From Rhipicephalus microplus (taxonomy: Eukaryota; Arthropoda; Arachnida; Ixodida; Ixodidae): a stretch of DNA of 64,000 bases. The translations under genes and the position numbers were made by a program. The notes under the pieces were generated by a model that saw nothing but the letters and a program-made list of their open reading frames with translations, was not told the DNA's origin and searched no databases. The DNA lies in contig NC_134710.1 of assembly GCF_043290135.1 (NCBI RefSeq), positions 4,678,321 to 4,742,320 on the forward strand, written 5' to 3'. Shown here piece after piece: positions 1-10,589 of the stretch (position 1 is the stretch's first letter; each line of letters opens with the position of its first letter).

Positions 1-1067
1 CACTCACTGTATGTAGATGTTCAAAAAAGGTTGTCTTTGCCTGTGACAGAGCTGCAGCGTCTCAGCGATACACGATGGGCCTGCCAGATAACGCTTGCAC
101 AGCTGCCATGAAAAGCTTTCCTACCATTCTTGTATGCCTCAGCGAAGTCATCGCTACAAACAGCAGGCGGGCAACGGAAGCCGGGGGTCTGCTGGAGCAA
201 ATGAACTTCTCTTTTCTTTTCTGTTTAAGGCTATTCACCAAGCTACTCAGCCGCCTTAAGGTTTTTTCGGACATATTACAAAGTAAAGACTGCAACCTTA
301 GTCAGGCATGCCTCATGGTGCACACTGTCATTGACGAGTTATCCGAAATCAGAAATTCGCAGAGCGCGTTTGACACTGTGTGGGAGCAAACCTGCACTAT
401 TTCTGAGGAGAACGGGGTCCCCCAAAGGGAAAAGCAGAGAACGAAGCGCCTTCCGCTCCATTTAGAGCAGTTTGTATTAAGTGAAGGACGGCCCGTTGAA
501 GAAGAGTCTCCAGATTCAAAAGAAACTTTCAGAGTCAAAGTTTTTCTGCCCGTTTTGGACCACCTCATTGTGGAACTGACTAGGCGATTTGCGGAAAATA
601 ATGACGTACTCTGCGGAGTCAGCGCCCTCCACCCTCAAAGTGAGAATTTTATGGACGTCTCCTTGCTTAAGCCTTTCGCTGAGCACTATGCATGCGACAT
701 CAACAGCGTTGAAGTTGAATGCAAGTTGGTAATTAAACTTCTTCAGCGCATCGAAGCCGAAAGGAAGTGCAAGATAGAAACATTGCTGCAATTGGTCACC
801 GTCTTGGAAGAGTATAAGTTAGCCTTTCACGAACTGCACAAGCTAAGTGTTATCGCCGTGACGATACCGGCATCATCATCTTCTTGCGAGCGCACATTTT
901 TGTGCCTTCGAAGACTGAAGACTTATCTTCGCAGCAAAATGACTAACAACCATCTGAGCGACCTAGCTGTGCTTGCGGTAGAACGGTCTCTAGCCAATAA
1001 GATAGACCTTCAGCGTGTTGACATGTTCGATGCTGCACACAATAATCGGCGTATACGTCTGCACTAG
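1..1067 (+). pseudogene. hAT-superfamily transposase, C-terminal part, frameshifted and cut by window edge
   Basis: The first ~90 bases read, in frame 1, LQRLSDTRWACQ, the motif that precedes the C-terminal half of the catalytic region in ZMYM1/52-kDa-repressor-like hAT transposases. From about base 93 the sequence continues in frame 3 as NACTAAMKSF and stays open to the stop at 1065-1067, so one frameshift lies near 85-95. The end (CERTFLCLRRLKTYLR, then LSDLAVLAVERSLA) is the hAT dimerisation region with the usual S-x-x-ER-x-F...LR core. The N-terminal BED finger and first catalytic residues would lie left of the window. The long frame-3 reading could begin at the ATG at 75, but this is an internal Met of the family. 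No terminal inverted repeat is visible after the stop. Confidence 0.8.
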
Positions 1068-2329
1068 TATAATGCTGGTAAATGAAACTCTATAGTACCT
1101 TTGCGGCGCTTTCATGGGAAAAATGTTCGGGCACGGAAACCCGCTTCGCCATCGAATAATTCCGGCCGTTTTTCCTCGCTTTCAAACAAACTGCAAAAGG
1201 TGCCCCGCTTGTCTGAGGCCACGTCGGTGCCCCGCTTGTGTGGTGAACAGTGCCTAGTAGGAGAGCTGACACGTTTGTGAAAACTGGTGTACTGTTTAGT
1301 CAGATGTGAAATGACTTACCTGCCTATGCGTGATCCAGTTTTACAAACCTATGCCCTTCATTTGTTTATTCTTTTGCTACATTGCTTCTTTTTTTCTTTT
1401 CCCATTTCCAACGTTTAGCAACACCAGCAGGCGCAAGAACAGCCTTTTAACATTTTGTAATCTGGCGCATCATTACGAAACTTGGAATTGATATGAACAT
1501 TACTTAGTGGTGTTAGTTATCTCTGATGCTCTGAAATGACTCTTTCGAAGCTATATTGTGACTAGTTAACACGTGTTATTTTGTTGCTGCTGGTTACCAA
1601 GCTTAATTTCTTTTATTTGGTACTGCATTTTGTATATCGGTTGTTTGACAAACTGTATCAATTTTCATTTTACTAGCAATACAACTGCTGTGTAAACATG
1701 CTAAATATTAAGTTGTATCCTACTGCGTTGCTCGAATATCTTACTTACACTGGTGTGTTTAGAACCTGGGCCTTTAGCCCAGCCAAACGGTTTCAGCCAC
1801 CGACTAATTGGTGTACTCTTGTGTTTTCGGAAGATTGTGGTGAGAGATTGTGGTATTTCGTGACTAAGCAGCACTTGCGTGCAGCAAATGAAGCAGTTGC
1901 AGGTGAGCTAATAGATAGCTATCCTTGGCGAGATTGCAGGGAACTGCGCATAGTTGTAGCTACAGCTACAGTGTACTAGACAGCAAAGACAGCGAAGCAG
2001 CATAGCGGCGTCAAACCGGTCGACGCTGATGACGTAGCTGACGTCGTGACACGCAGGCTTGACAAGTTCTAGGAGGCGTTGCTTCGGCTCGACTTCTCCC
2101 AGAGGCTTGGCTGGCTACCTCCGACTACATCACAGCTGCGCCCAACTTCTCAAGTTGCTATCGTTCTGGTCATATTATCAAGGAAGCTATAGATCAGCTG
2201 TCTTTCGCCCAGCTAATCCCATTCTAACCCGTATAAAGCTAGCGCCTAGGTTATTTCCTTTGTAAGAGTGTAAGAGTTGATTTAGATCAAGAGAAAATCT
2301 TTCAGATAATATATTGCGTTGAACTCAGC
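1068..2329. other. AT-rich stretch without recognisable gene
   Basis: Probably the 3' part of the hAT element followed by unassigned sequence. Open frames of 93 codons (1698-1979 +) and 68 codons (2059-2265 +) show no family motif, and I do not call them genes. No LTR matching the short 3' LTR at 3890-4036 is visible here, so the Gypsy fragment that follows has lost its 5' half. Confidence 0.4.
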
Positions 2330-2569
2330 TAAGCAGAACAATACGCATGTTTATTGACGTGTTGAGCTACTGAACGAAGCGTAGGTGACATGTAACAGGA
2401 CATATCGTAGACTTCCATCGAAGAAGTTGGGCGTTTATAAAAGAAGAAAAGGAGAAGAGAGTAAGACAGTGAAAATACAACGCATAAGCTCCCCACTTGC
2501 TTGCCCCCCCGGAGGAACTCACTTTTCGTGGTTGCCCCCCCAGTAAAAACATCCTGGCGCCGCCCCTGC
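2330..2569 (-). repeat. Dispersed repeat with GC-rich end (CAGGGGCGGCGCCAGGATG), cutting into the Gypsy element
   Basis: Read on the minus strand this begins at the GGGGCGGCGCCAGG end (2569-2552), carries two G-runs, and runs into an AT-rich tail near 2330. It abuts the left break point of the Gypsy integrase at ~2577, so it either inserted there or marks the truncation. A distantly similar start (GTGGTGCAGCCAGAAATTT followed by a G-run) occurs on the plus strand at ~59420. The family assignment is unknown and the boundaries are approximate. Confidence 0.4.
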
Positions 2570-2576
2570 ATCGTAC

Positions 2577-3877
2577 GTGTCAGATGACAATGTAGCCCCA
2601 TTCTTCTCGCGGAAAGACGAACTGTCGGTAGACTGTGGTTGCATAACATGGGGAACTCGGGTTGTTATACCTGAAGCGGTACAATCTGAAGTCTTATCGC
2701 TTTTGCATGAAGGACATCCAGGCATCACTCACATGAAAATGCTATCAAGAAGCCATGTGTGGTGGCCAAAGTTGTGCGACCGCATTGAAGAAACAGTAAG
2801 AGGTTGTTCAACTTGCCAACTAACACAGAACTCTGCGCCCCACGTGCCGATGTTATCGTGGGGATGGCCAACCCGCAGGTGGCAGAGAGTTCACCTGGAT
2901 TTTGCCTACTACAAGAACGACTGGTTTTTAGTGCTTGTCGATGCGCACTCCAAATGGGTGGATGTTCTGCACATGAAGTCCACTACAGCACAGGTGACAG
3001 TTGAAAAACTCCGCACTGTTTTCGCTGCATTTGGGCTTCCCGAGAGAATTGTGACTGACAATGGGCCGCAATTTGTGTCTGCTGAATTCGCAAATTTTCT
3101 CAACTCCAATGCAGTGCAGCACGCCAAGACACCACCTTACCACCCAGCTTCAAATGGCACAGCGGAGAGGCTTGTCCAGACCGTCAAGCGAAGCTTCATC
3201 AAACAGCTACGGGACGAGCAGAACACGGGAGTGACTCGGACGATGCAACATCGGGTAGACCAGTTCCTGTTCACCTACCGAAACACACCGTGTTCGACGA
3301 CCGGTTAGACGCCAGCCGAACTGTTTCTCTCATGGAGGCCACGCACGAGGCTGAGCATCTTGCATCCGGAGCTAGCGAAACGTGCCGAAGCAAATATAGC
3401 TCGAAGACAGGGTCAGGAAACCCATACTTCATGGAGGGAGTTCAAGGTAGGCGACAACGTTCGTGTGCGAGGAAACCGACCGAGTGATCCACGTTGGTTG
3501 GAAGGAACAGTTGTGCGACGAGTTAGCAAAGGAACATACATAGTACGAATCGAAGACTACGACGCTTTCTGCATGCGGACGATATTGTTCCTAACACATG
3601 CCTTGCTCCTCTTCCCAGAAGCGTGTGGATTCCTGAGCAAACCCGCATGGCACAGTCGGGTTCCACTCCGTCACAAAGCGACAGCGACACCGCATCGCCG
3701 CCGGACGGGCCTGCACCAGAGCAACGACTTCCGCCACCTGACCGAGCCAGCGTGACGGAACTGCCATCACAGCAGGCGCCTGACGCCAGCTCCCAAGAAA
3801 ACGTCGCGCCACCTGAATTGCGACGAAGCACAAGAATTCGAAAGCCTCCCGAACGTTTTGGCTATGCTGCTAAATAA
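2577..3877 (+). pseudogene. Ty3/Gypsy retrotransposon integrase, 5'-truncated with one stop and one frameshift
   Basis: The frame opens with the H2C2 zinc-binding domain (HEGHPGITHMK ... CSTCQ, ~2704-2820). It continues with the integrase core, whose three acidic residues are visible: D in HLDFA (~2900), D in VTDNGPQF (~3058) and E in NGTAERLVQ (~3165). An in-frame TAG at 3306-3308 interrupts it just before TPAELFLSWRPRTRLS, the usual post-core motif. The same frame then runs on (HPELAKRAEANIARRQ ... VRRVSKGTYIVRIED) until a frameshift near 3560. The tail continues in another frame to the stop at 3875-3877 and ends in RRSTRIRKPPERFGY, typical of the Gypsy pol terminus. Gag, protease and reverse transcriptase are missing. 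Its 3' LTR follows after 12 bases. Confidence 0.88.
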
Positions 3878-3889
3878 AGGGGGAAGAGA
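3878..3889 (+). other. Polypurine tract of the Gypsy element
   Basis: AGGGGGAAGAGA lies directly between the pol stop and the TGT that opens the LTR, the expected place for plus-strand priming. Confidence 0.65.
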
Positions 3890-4036
3890 TGTACTAGCCA
3901 ACGTATGACGCGCCGTACTGACGTCACAGGCTACGTCATGTGCCTGTACTTATATTGGCATGCGAGCCGCTTGCTTATCACATTAAACCTTCGCCACCAA
4001 CTGAGTCCAGCGTCGCCTTGCTCGCCGGCTACAACA
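3890..4036 (+). repeat. 3' LTR (about 147 bp) of the Gypsy fragment
   Basis: It starts TGTACTAGCC after the purine tract and ends CGGCTACAACA. It contains a TATATTGG-type sequence (~3951) and ATTAAA (~3983) as possible promoter and poly(A) signals. No matching 5' LTR is seen, so the right boundary rests on the TG...CA rule only. Confidence 0.6.
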
Positions 4037-4052
4037 GAGCACGCTTCTACTT

Positions 4053-4690
4053 TTGTCATACCTGACCAAGATAGGATATAAATATATCATGACGTCGCGA
4101 CTTAGTCAAGGCCCTCTCGAGAACTTGTTCAGCATAGTACGCCAATCTTCTGGGTGCAACGACAACCCTACGCCAACTCAGTTTCTTATAACCATGAATT
4201 GTATGTCATTTTACAGCTTAGTGAAGACTGTAAGGCATGCGAATGCAGACATATGTGCCTTAAGTGCACTACTGGAAACTGAAGAACGTTGCGTTTCTCA
4301 GGATACAGTGAGCACCCTTTGGGATAGAGTTGACAGCTTCATTGATGCAGGAGATTTGCCTGCAGCAGAGACAGCCTTGTCATCATCTCGCGATCACAAC
4401 CAGCATGTGGAAAGGAGTGATTCATGACTTATATACTATGTATCTGGCTATGCCGCTCGTAAGTGCCTAAAGAAGACAAATTGTAACCTTTGCATGCAAG
4501 CCTTGACATTGTCGTCCACTGCAGAAAGTTCTGACGTTGCCTCGTATACACGACAGAAAGACAAGGGAGGGCTTCTTTACCCTACCAGTACATTCTTCAA
4601 TTTTGTGAAAATGCTTGAAAACTTGTTCATGGAGTGTTTCAGCATGCAAGAACAGCATTCTGACTACTATAGTATAACGTGTATACTTGC
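4053..4690 (+). pseudogene. P-element/THAP9-like transposase, C-terminal fragment A
   Basis: The reading starts GYKYIMTSRLSQGPLENLFS, then IVRQSSGCNDNPTPTQFL, the conserved region of P-type transposases (Tnp_P_element C-terminal domain). A TGA at 4425-4427 breaks the frame. The same frame then continues as YYVSGYAARKCLKKTNCNLC and GGLLYPTSTFFNFVKMLENLF, the conserved C-terminal part with a Cys pair. Thus a single in-frame stop separates two conserved blocks. The THAP domain and catalytic core are absent on the left, where the fragment abuts the Gypsy LTR. A second fragment of the same family lies at 5690-6345. Confidence 0.78.
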
Positions 4691-4796
4691 CCTACTGAGA
4701 TCAAGGTGCACTAGCACCATTAGTTGTCCTGAGCATGCCGCTGAACTTACAAGGAAGGTTGTCGGCTTCTATATTACTACACGGCTACACAAAATG

Positions 4797-4871
4797 ACGA
4801 CAAGAAGGACACAAAAGACACGAGCGCTACGAGGACACGAGCGCTCGTGTCTTTCGTGTCCTTCTTGTCGT
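4797..4871. repeat. Foldback: 32-bp inverted repeat with 11-bp loop
   Basis: The left arm 4797-4828 (starts ACGACAAGAAGGACAC) pairs with the right arm 4840-4871 (ends GTCCTTCTTGTCGT) with one mismatch. Loop bases are 4829-4839. It sits just downstream of the P-like fragment and looks like a foldback/MITE remnant, not a terminator. Confidence 0.85.
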
Positions 4872-5336
4872 CGTTTTGTTCTCGCGCTATAACTGTCGTC
4901 ATGCCATACCAACTAGCCCAAGCTGCCACACTTCCAATGCACAACACGTAACCATAGCAACGCCGCCATTGTGCCCAGTGAATATGGCTGTCATGATGTC
5001 ATTTCATCCACACTTTTCACGCCACGCGCTGGCGGGGCATGCCCTCTCCTACCTTTCCTTCCTCCGTGGGTGCTAGCATTGTCCCGGCTGCGCCTTCAAA
5101 GGAGGCGTGCTGGTGTTTCATTTCGCCGCAGAGCGGCGCGCAAGTCGCCCCCATGATCGGACGAGACAGCGCCTCCTCACAGAACAACTAGCCTCCTCTA
5201 TTTGTCGAGAGTGCTCGCCAGCCGCTAGCGCGGCACTTTTATCGCTTGCTCGTGTGCTCGCAAGTCGCAACGTCTGCGCTTTGCCTATTTGGACTTGTTC
5301 GGGATCAATACGGGCCAATGTGACCATGCCACGGTG

Positions 5337-5591
5337 ATGGGTAAACAGCAAACACACTGCTTTGTACCTGTATGCAATGCGGGATATGTTTCGGCTCGCA
5401 AACAAGGGAAGAAAGCGTCTCTCTTCTCGGCTCCTGCCGACGATGAACGGCTCAAGGCCTGGGAGCGTGCGATTTCTCGCGCTGACAAACCACGGGAAAA
5501 CAACTGCGTTGTGTGCGAAGCTAATTTCGACGAAAGATTCATCGTCCGTTGCTACAAGCATGTTATCAACGGGTTCTTAGAAACTTTGTAA
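5337..5591 (+). pseudogene. THAP zinc-finger domain of a P-element/THAP9-like transposase
   Basis: An ATG at 5337 opens MGKQQTHCFVPVC. The C2CH signature follows, with WERAISRAD in the middle and VCEANFDERFI near the end. In the THAP family this last block is C-x2-H-F, so the zinc-binding His is replaced (EANF). The frame ends at 5589-5591, soon after the domain. GC-rich sequence upstream (about 5030-5330) may be the element's promoter/5' leader. About 100 bases downstream the C-terminal block of the same family begins (5690), so this is probably one element with its catalytic middle deleted. Confidence 0.7.
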
Positions 5592-5689
5592 AAAGCTGTA
5601 CCTAAGTAGGGTGGGTTCCTGAGTGAATCAACTGCCGAAGGACTCTGCGTCACTCTAACCAGCACCCTTTCTATCCTGCATTGTGCATT

Positions 5690-6345
5690 TCACGAAAACC
5701 TTGGTCTATAAATACTTGATGACATCTCTGCTCTGCCAAGACGCGCTTAAAATCTTTTCGGAATTCTGAAGCAAATGTCTGGCTCTAATGATCACCCTCG
5801 CCGGCACAATTTTTTATCTCTGTGAATTGCCTCAGTTTTTACAGTTAGGCACAGTCACCCTTCAGTGGAAACATACCCTGGAGTTCTGCAACAGAATTGA
5901 AAGTCGGAGTTCTGAGCAGCCTGCTAGGTCCGAGCGTTCCACAATATTCCAATAAAATTGCCGAATAAGCTGGATGAGCTGCTAGATCTGGGGAACCTCA
6001 ATGAGGTTCATGAAATGATTGTTGCTTCTGAAGCCCCCCCCCCCCCCCCCTGACGACACTGATCTCATTGGACGTAAAAGGCACTCCCGGATCACTTATC
6101 ACGTCCGTGGCTATGTGGCCAGGAAGATTGTGAAAAAGACGGAGTGCAACGAATGTAGCAGGTTGTTGCTTGACTCTGAGAATTTGAGCTTGCTTGCGGC
6201 AGAATCATGCCTTTTTTACCCGTCCGAGTCCTTAAGAGGCCTGGTCAAAGCTACGGAAGATGCATTCACCTATTGCTTCAGTTTCAACAAGTTGAAACGT
6301 GACAGCATTACAGACGTTATCTTTTGCCTGTCTGTGAAGAGGTTA
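5690..6345 (+). pseudogene. P-element/THAP9-like transposase, C-terminal fragment B
   Basis: Although broken by stops and frameshifts, 5700-5900 still reads KQMSGSNDHP, the counterpart of SSGCNDNP in fragment A. From 6060 the frame reads RKRHSRITYHVRGYVARKIV, KKTECNECSRLLL and YPSESLRGLVKATEDAFTYC, matching the second block of fragment A. A 17-base C-run at 6034-6050 sits just before this block. The open frame carries on to 6900, but the part after ~6345 is low-complexity AT-rich sequence and probably 3' untranslated; an AATAAA lies at 6903-6908. With the THAP domain at 5337 this would make an internally deleted element. Confidence 0.72.
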
Positions 6346-6909
6346 AATATGGTCGGCTGTGAACACCGCAAACTGGAAGTGACAAATCAGACAATTAGTA
6401 TCTTTACACTGACTAGAATGCATTTTCTCGTTGCTGGAGAAAATGCGTCCAATAAAAAAAAAGAGAGAAAGAGAAAAAATGAAGTTCTTGAAGTTGAGAC
6501 GTGTGACTCAGTTAACTATGATAGCGTTAACTCAGTGAACAGTGTTTTATTTTATGCTATTGTGCATTACTCACACTGTGCTGTTTCTTGTGATTTCACT
6601 ATTATCTTGTTGACATTGTTACAAATCTCCCATAATGACTGTGATGTCACTGTCTGGCTGTGTTTCACATATGCAGAAATCAATTTTTTCGTGAACTGGT
6701 TTGTGACTGTATCTATGTTTGCCAATGAAATCTCAATGTCATGTGTATATGTATGCTCATTGTATCATCGTACATATACTGTTCTTTTTAGTAGCCTTAT
6801 TCATTTGCTATATAGCTGCAGAGTTTCGTATAACTTGCAGTTCTCTTCAACCTTAATGCATATGTTGTGTTTATTTTGCATGTTGTTTTTGCTTTCGTGA
6901 AAATAAATG

Positions 6910-9011
6910 TCTTGCTTGTAAAACTAAACCTTGATTGCGCAAGTCATAAAAATAATGGTTGCCGATACCTTTAAGCGCACGGAGCACACTGCTGCATCAA
7001 AGTGAAAACTGCACGGACTTTGTTTTGGTGTCAAGCCTAGAGCAAGTCACTTGATACTCTATCTTCTAAGCTTCGCAGCTTATATACTACGAAGTGAATT
7101 GAAAACACTAATTTTCAGTGCCAATATTTTGCAGCGCGCCGCCAGAACTGTGACGGGTAGACTTTGTTACAATCCGCAGGGTAACGTGAAATATTTTCAA
7201 AAAAAAAAAAAAAAAAACTGATACGCGGGCGCGAGGAGGGGCATCTCGAAAGCGACCGCAGCGCCGCCGCATCCGGATGAATTCTCGCTCGCTCTCCGGC
7301 GCGCCAATGCTGACACCTCTCCTTAGTTGCGGTATAGGGTACTAGAATACATTCAAGTACACTATAATTGCGGTGGTGTTTTCGCGGTGTGTTTCAGTTT
7401 GCTGCTCTGTTATTTCTGGCGCATTCCTTAGGATGTATTTGCAGCAACGTCTAGCGGCAACATGAAGGGGCTCACTGCTCGCGTAATCGATGGGCGCCGC
7501 GCAAAATATCCGTCGTTGCGTTGCGATGAGCACGGCTCCCTGCTCCGTGTTAACTCTGATAGTGATCGCACCTATACAAACAGAAAATGCAAAACTGCAG
7601 GAGAAATTTGTCAGCAAACTTAATTGGGCCAGTTGGTTCAGCACGGCAACGATGTGAATGCGCTTTGAACAAAGACTTGAAGACGCGGACCGGGCACACC
7701 TGTCTTTTCCCTGTCCGCGTCTCCAAAGCGCATTCACATCGTCGACATGCAAAGAAGAGCCGCTCGATTCATTGTGAAGCTGTTCAATTCAGCTTTTCGA
7801 CTAGAGCTGGAGACCTTCGATCTATGTTTTCGTCTAAGCATACAACCTCAGGATAAGACGCTTACTTCTGCGCCTGTGTCACAACGGGCACTTTTTAAAG
7901 AGATCAGCGGCGATAGGAATCGCTCACGATCCGAAGTGTTCATGTGACTGAGAAATTATAAAATGTGCTAATGTGATGATGTCAACTGCAGCTGCAGAGT
8001 CACGCGAACTATTATGGTTTACTCACGAGTAAGCTATTCATGAATAGAACTTTCAAGTTGAGCTTACCTAAATTTAGTGTCCATGTTCACATCCAAAAGA
8101 TACATTAGCAAGAATGCGGCGATGTTCATTAGCGGCAGAAAGACAGGCGATGAGTCCTTTGCTCGCACACATGAGAGCCCACTCGCTGGCGCCGCTTTCA
8201 AAAAAAAAATCAAATGCAACGACAATGAAACGTGCACACCATGACGTACACTGTGCGGCGATTCATATGTTAGGCACGGGTACCTTGCGTCCCGTGTTGT
8301 TTCGAACAGTGCACATAATTAGTATTGCTCAAACTACAAAATAAACACCTTTGCGATGGATTTTCAGAGTTAGCTTTCACGTTTTGCTGTCCATTTCAGG
8401 CGTCAGTACACCTATGTGTCATGGGTGGAACACGAGAGTGACTGCATGATGTGTTCCCAGTAACCAGGCGCCTAGCTTCGATTAGTCTAACGTCTGAGTA
8501 TCCCCTCTGTGCCATCAGTCTGCGCTGAGCTTTGCATTGCCTTTGATGAAGTGCAGAACAAACCTACGCACTCTTATTGTGAATCCAGTTTTCTCGCATG
8601 ATCGCTACAATGCAGGCGTTCTTTCTATCGTCATCGGTCAGAAAACAGAACGTTTTGACTAGTATATAAAATTAATTCAGGCATGTAGGCTGCATCGTGG
8701 CTTGACACAGCTGTGCTTGAGTTGCCAGCGCTTCATTGGAATAATTTTATCCTCATAAAACATCGGAACACGAGCAGCCGCGGCCAGCAACAAAATGCTA
8801 AAACCACGCAAAAACAAGCGAAACCAAAAGTTTCAAGGGGTGGTTTCCGGCGACCGCACATTGTTGCTAGAGATCGGCAGGCTCTGGCGAAACCGTCCAT
8901 GCACCTATGTCACTCGACGTCACTGCTCCGAGCAAGTGGACCATTTTTATGAACCGCGGTCAGGCCTTGTTCAGACGCGTCTCGTTGGACCTACGAGTTT
9001 CTTCCTGCGCA
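6910..9011. other. Stretch without recognisable gene
   Basis: It holds a poly(A) run at ~7200-7217, a GC-rich patch (7220-7310) and a minus-strand open frame of 136 codons (7752-7342) with no motif I recognise. A foldback at 7651-7740 is listed separately. Bases 7930-8950 show only short unconvincing frames. No exon signature of the E93 gene is seen here. Confidence 0.4.
7651..7740. repeat. Imperfect inverted repeat
   Basis: The left arm begins GATGTGAATGCGCTTT (7651-7666) and resumes at AGACGCGGAC (7681-7690) after a 14-base interruption. The right arm 7713-7740 (GTCCGCGTCT, then AAAGCGCATTCACATC) is its complement. Likely a foldback element remnant. Confidence 0.7.
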
Positions 9012-9575
9012 ATGGTTATATACGCGTTTGTAGGCTGCTCTAATCGTAGTTGCGAAAGAAAGAAGCAGCCCACTAGTACGAGCTTCCTTCGAATACCGAC
9101 GAAGCTAATTGAAGACCAGTGTGAGCGTACGAAAATGTTCAGCGTGAACCGTCGGGAGACCTAGCTGGCACGCGCAAAGCGTGCGCATTCGGACGAAAAC
9201 GACAACGTTCGGGGATGTGGAGCTTACTTCGTAAAGGGAAGCCACTGAGAGAGGAAACATAAAGACAATAAATAACGTGGATGCTCTTGTGCTCGTAAGA
9301 AAGCCGTCCGCGTTGTTCGACGAGACGTACCCAGATTGGGTGCGCCGTCTCTGCAAGTCGGCTACGGCTGCAAGTATACAGGCGCTGCGTGGCATGAGAG
9401 CGAGGAAAGGTGGCATCACGGTAAGTGGCAAGCAAAGTTCGAACGGCGGCGACGACATGCCGGCGCGGCGATCGTGGACGCAGCAGCTAAGCAGGCGTTG
9501 CAGACGTGTGCTGCCGCCGATGCCCGCTCACCTCTCAGCGAAAACACTGCTGCATTACGTATCCTTCTGCCCCGA
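9012..9575 (+). pseudogene. THAP-domain protein remnant
   Basis: From ATG 9012 the frame reads MVIYAFVGCSNRSCERKK, then FLRIPTK and FSVNRRET, followed by TAG at 9159-9161. Downstream it reads LARAKRAH, NVRGCGAYFVKG. This follows the order of the tick THAP family (C-x-x-C-like start, ...RR.xWLARIKR..., VCGKHFxxGKPS). The TAG therefore stands where the invariant Trp codon TGG is expected, and the final zinc ligand His is Tyr (GAYF). The reading then continues in other frames as KPSALFDETYPDWV (9302-9343) and PSLQVGYG (~9342), the usual sequence after a tick THAP domain, so there are also frameshifts. Confidence 0.7.
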
Positions 9576-10120
9576 GTAAATCCTCCGTGACCTACGCGAA
9601 TGAGTACATTGCACTTTCATCCTTAATCCCTCTATACCACTTTGAAATTTCATCGCGCATGTCTGCTGCTGAACAAGATCAAGGCATCCGTTCGTCTAGA
9701 TGAATCCAAATGCGGCTCCCTCTAGATGGCAGCCACATGCAGTGACAAAATTTTCCACGCACAAGTACATGCGGCTATGTTTATGACAAATGAAATAACA
9801 ACACGCAAACGGAGAGGCGCAATCGAAAAACGCGCCGCTGCGTGAGCACTTCGCTGTGCTTGCGTGAGAACTGAGCGCAAATATCAGAATTTGTTGATTG
9901 GGCAGTGCTCATTCATCACTATTTGATAACTCGGGGCTGGTGTATGTATAGATGTAATTAACCATTGAACTTACTTCTGCAACGACTATCACTCTACGGT
10001 CGCAAAGCTCTTTAGCAGACAGCCTTTTTTCTGTTTTTTTTCAGCCGCTGGTGAAATATAGTTGTGCGCCTCCACTGATTTGAAAGCCTTCAATTCGCCC
10101 AAGTTAAAAAAAAAACACTT

Positions 10121-10290
10121 GCCGCCATGGCTACTGAGGGCGCTGACTGACACTCCCACGTTTAAATGCACATATAAACCCAATAAAGTGGCTGGGGGAA
10201 TGGCCGCTGTGGTAGCTCAGTGGTAGAGTGGTACGAGGGTCTCGTACTGGCAGACTTGGTTCCGTTAGGTTTTATACGAGGTCAGCTGCC
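10121..10290 (+). repeat. tRNA-like SINE, copy 1
   Basis: GCCGCCATGGCTAC, then CTCCCACGTTTAAATGCACA and AATAAAGTGGCTGGGG lead into GTGGTAGCTCAGTGGTAGAG, a pol III A-box-like sequence. A weak B-box-like GGTTCCG follows at ~10258. It is a near copy of 10355-10519, 234 bases away in the same orientation. Confidence 0.65.
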
Positions 10291-10354
10291 AGCTCGTAAT
10301 AAGTTCCCGTGCTAATTGACACCAAAACAGGCTCATAAAGAGTGTGCCACACTC

Positions 10355-10519
10355 GCCGCCATGGCTACAGGTGGCGCTGACTGACACTCCCACGTTTAAA
10401 TTCGCATATAAACCCAATAAAGTGGCTGGGGGGGATAGCCGCCGTGGTAGCTCAGTAGTAGAGCATCGAACGACGTGTTATTCGAAGGTCGCAGATTCGG
10501 TTCCTGCTTACGGCAAGTT
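10355..10519 (+). repeat. tRNA-like SINE, copy 2
   Basis: Same leader as copy 1, then CGTGGTAGCTCAGTAGTAGA (A box, ~10443) and CAGATTCGGTTCCTGC (B box, ~10492). There is no closed acceptor stem, so it is a SINE head and not a tRNA gene. Copies 1 and 2 look like a direct duplication. Confidence 0.7.
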
Positions 10520-10589
10520 ATCTTTTCACCCACTCTTTTTACTTTACATTACCATTGGGTTTAATAACTTCCCCAATACATTCGTTGGC

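Noticed and set aside
6346..6900. C-terminal 185 codons of the open frame starting at 6019
   Set aside because: Phe/Ser/Leu-rich translation of AT-rich sequence after the conserved transposase block; more likely 3' untranslated sequence.
10440..10515. Possible tRNA gene
   Set aside because: A and B boxes are present, but the acceptor stem does not pair and a near copy lies 234 bases away; it is a tRNA-derived SINE.
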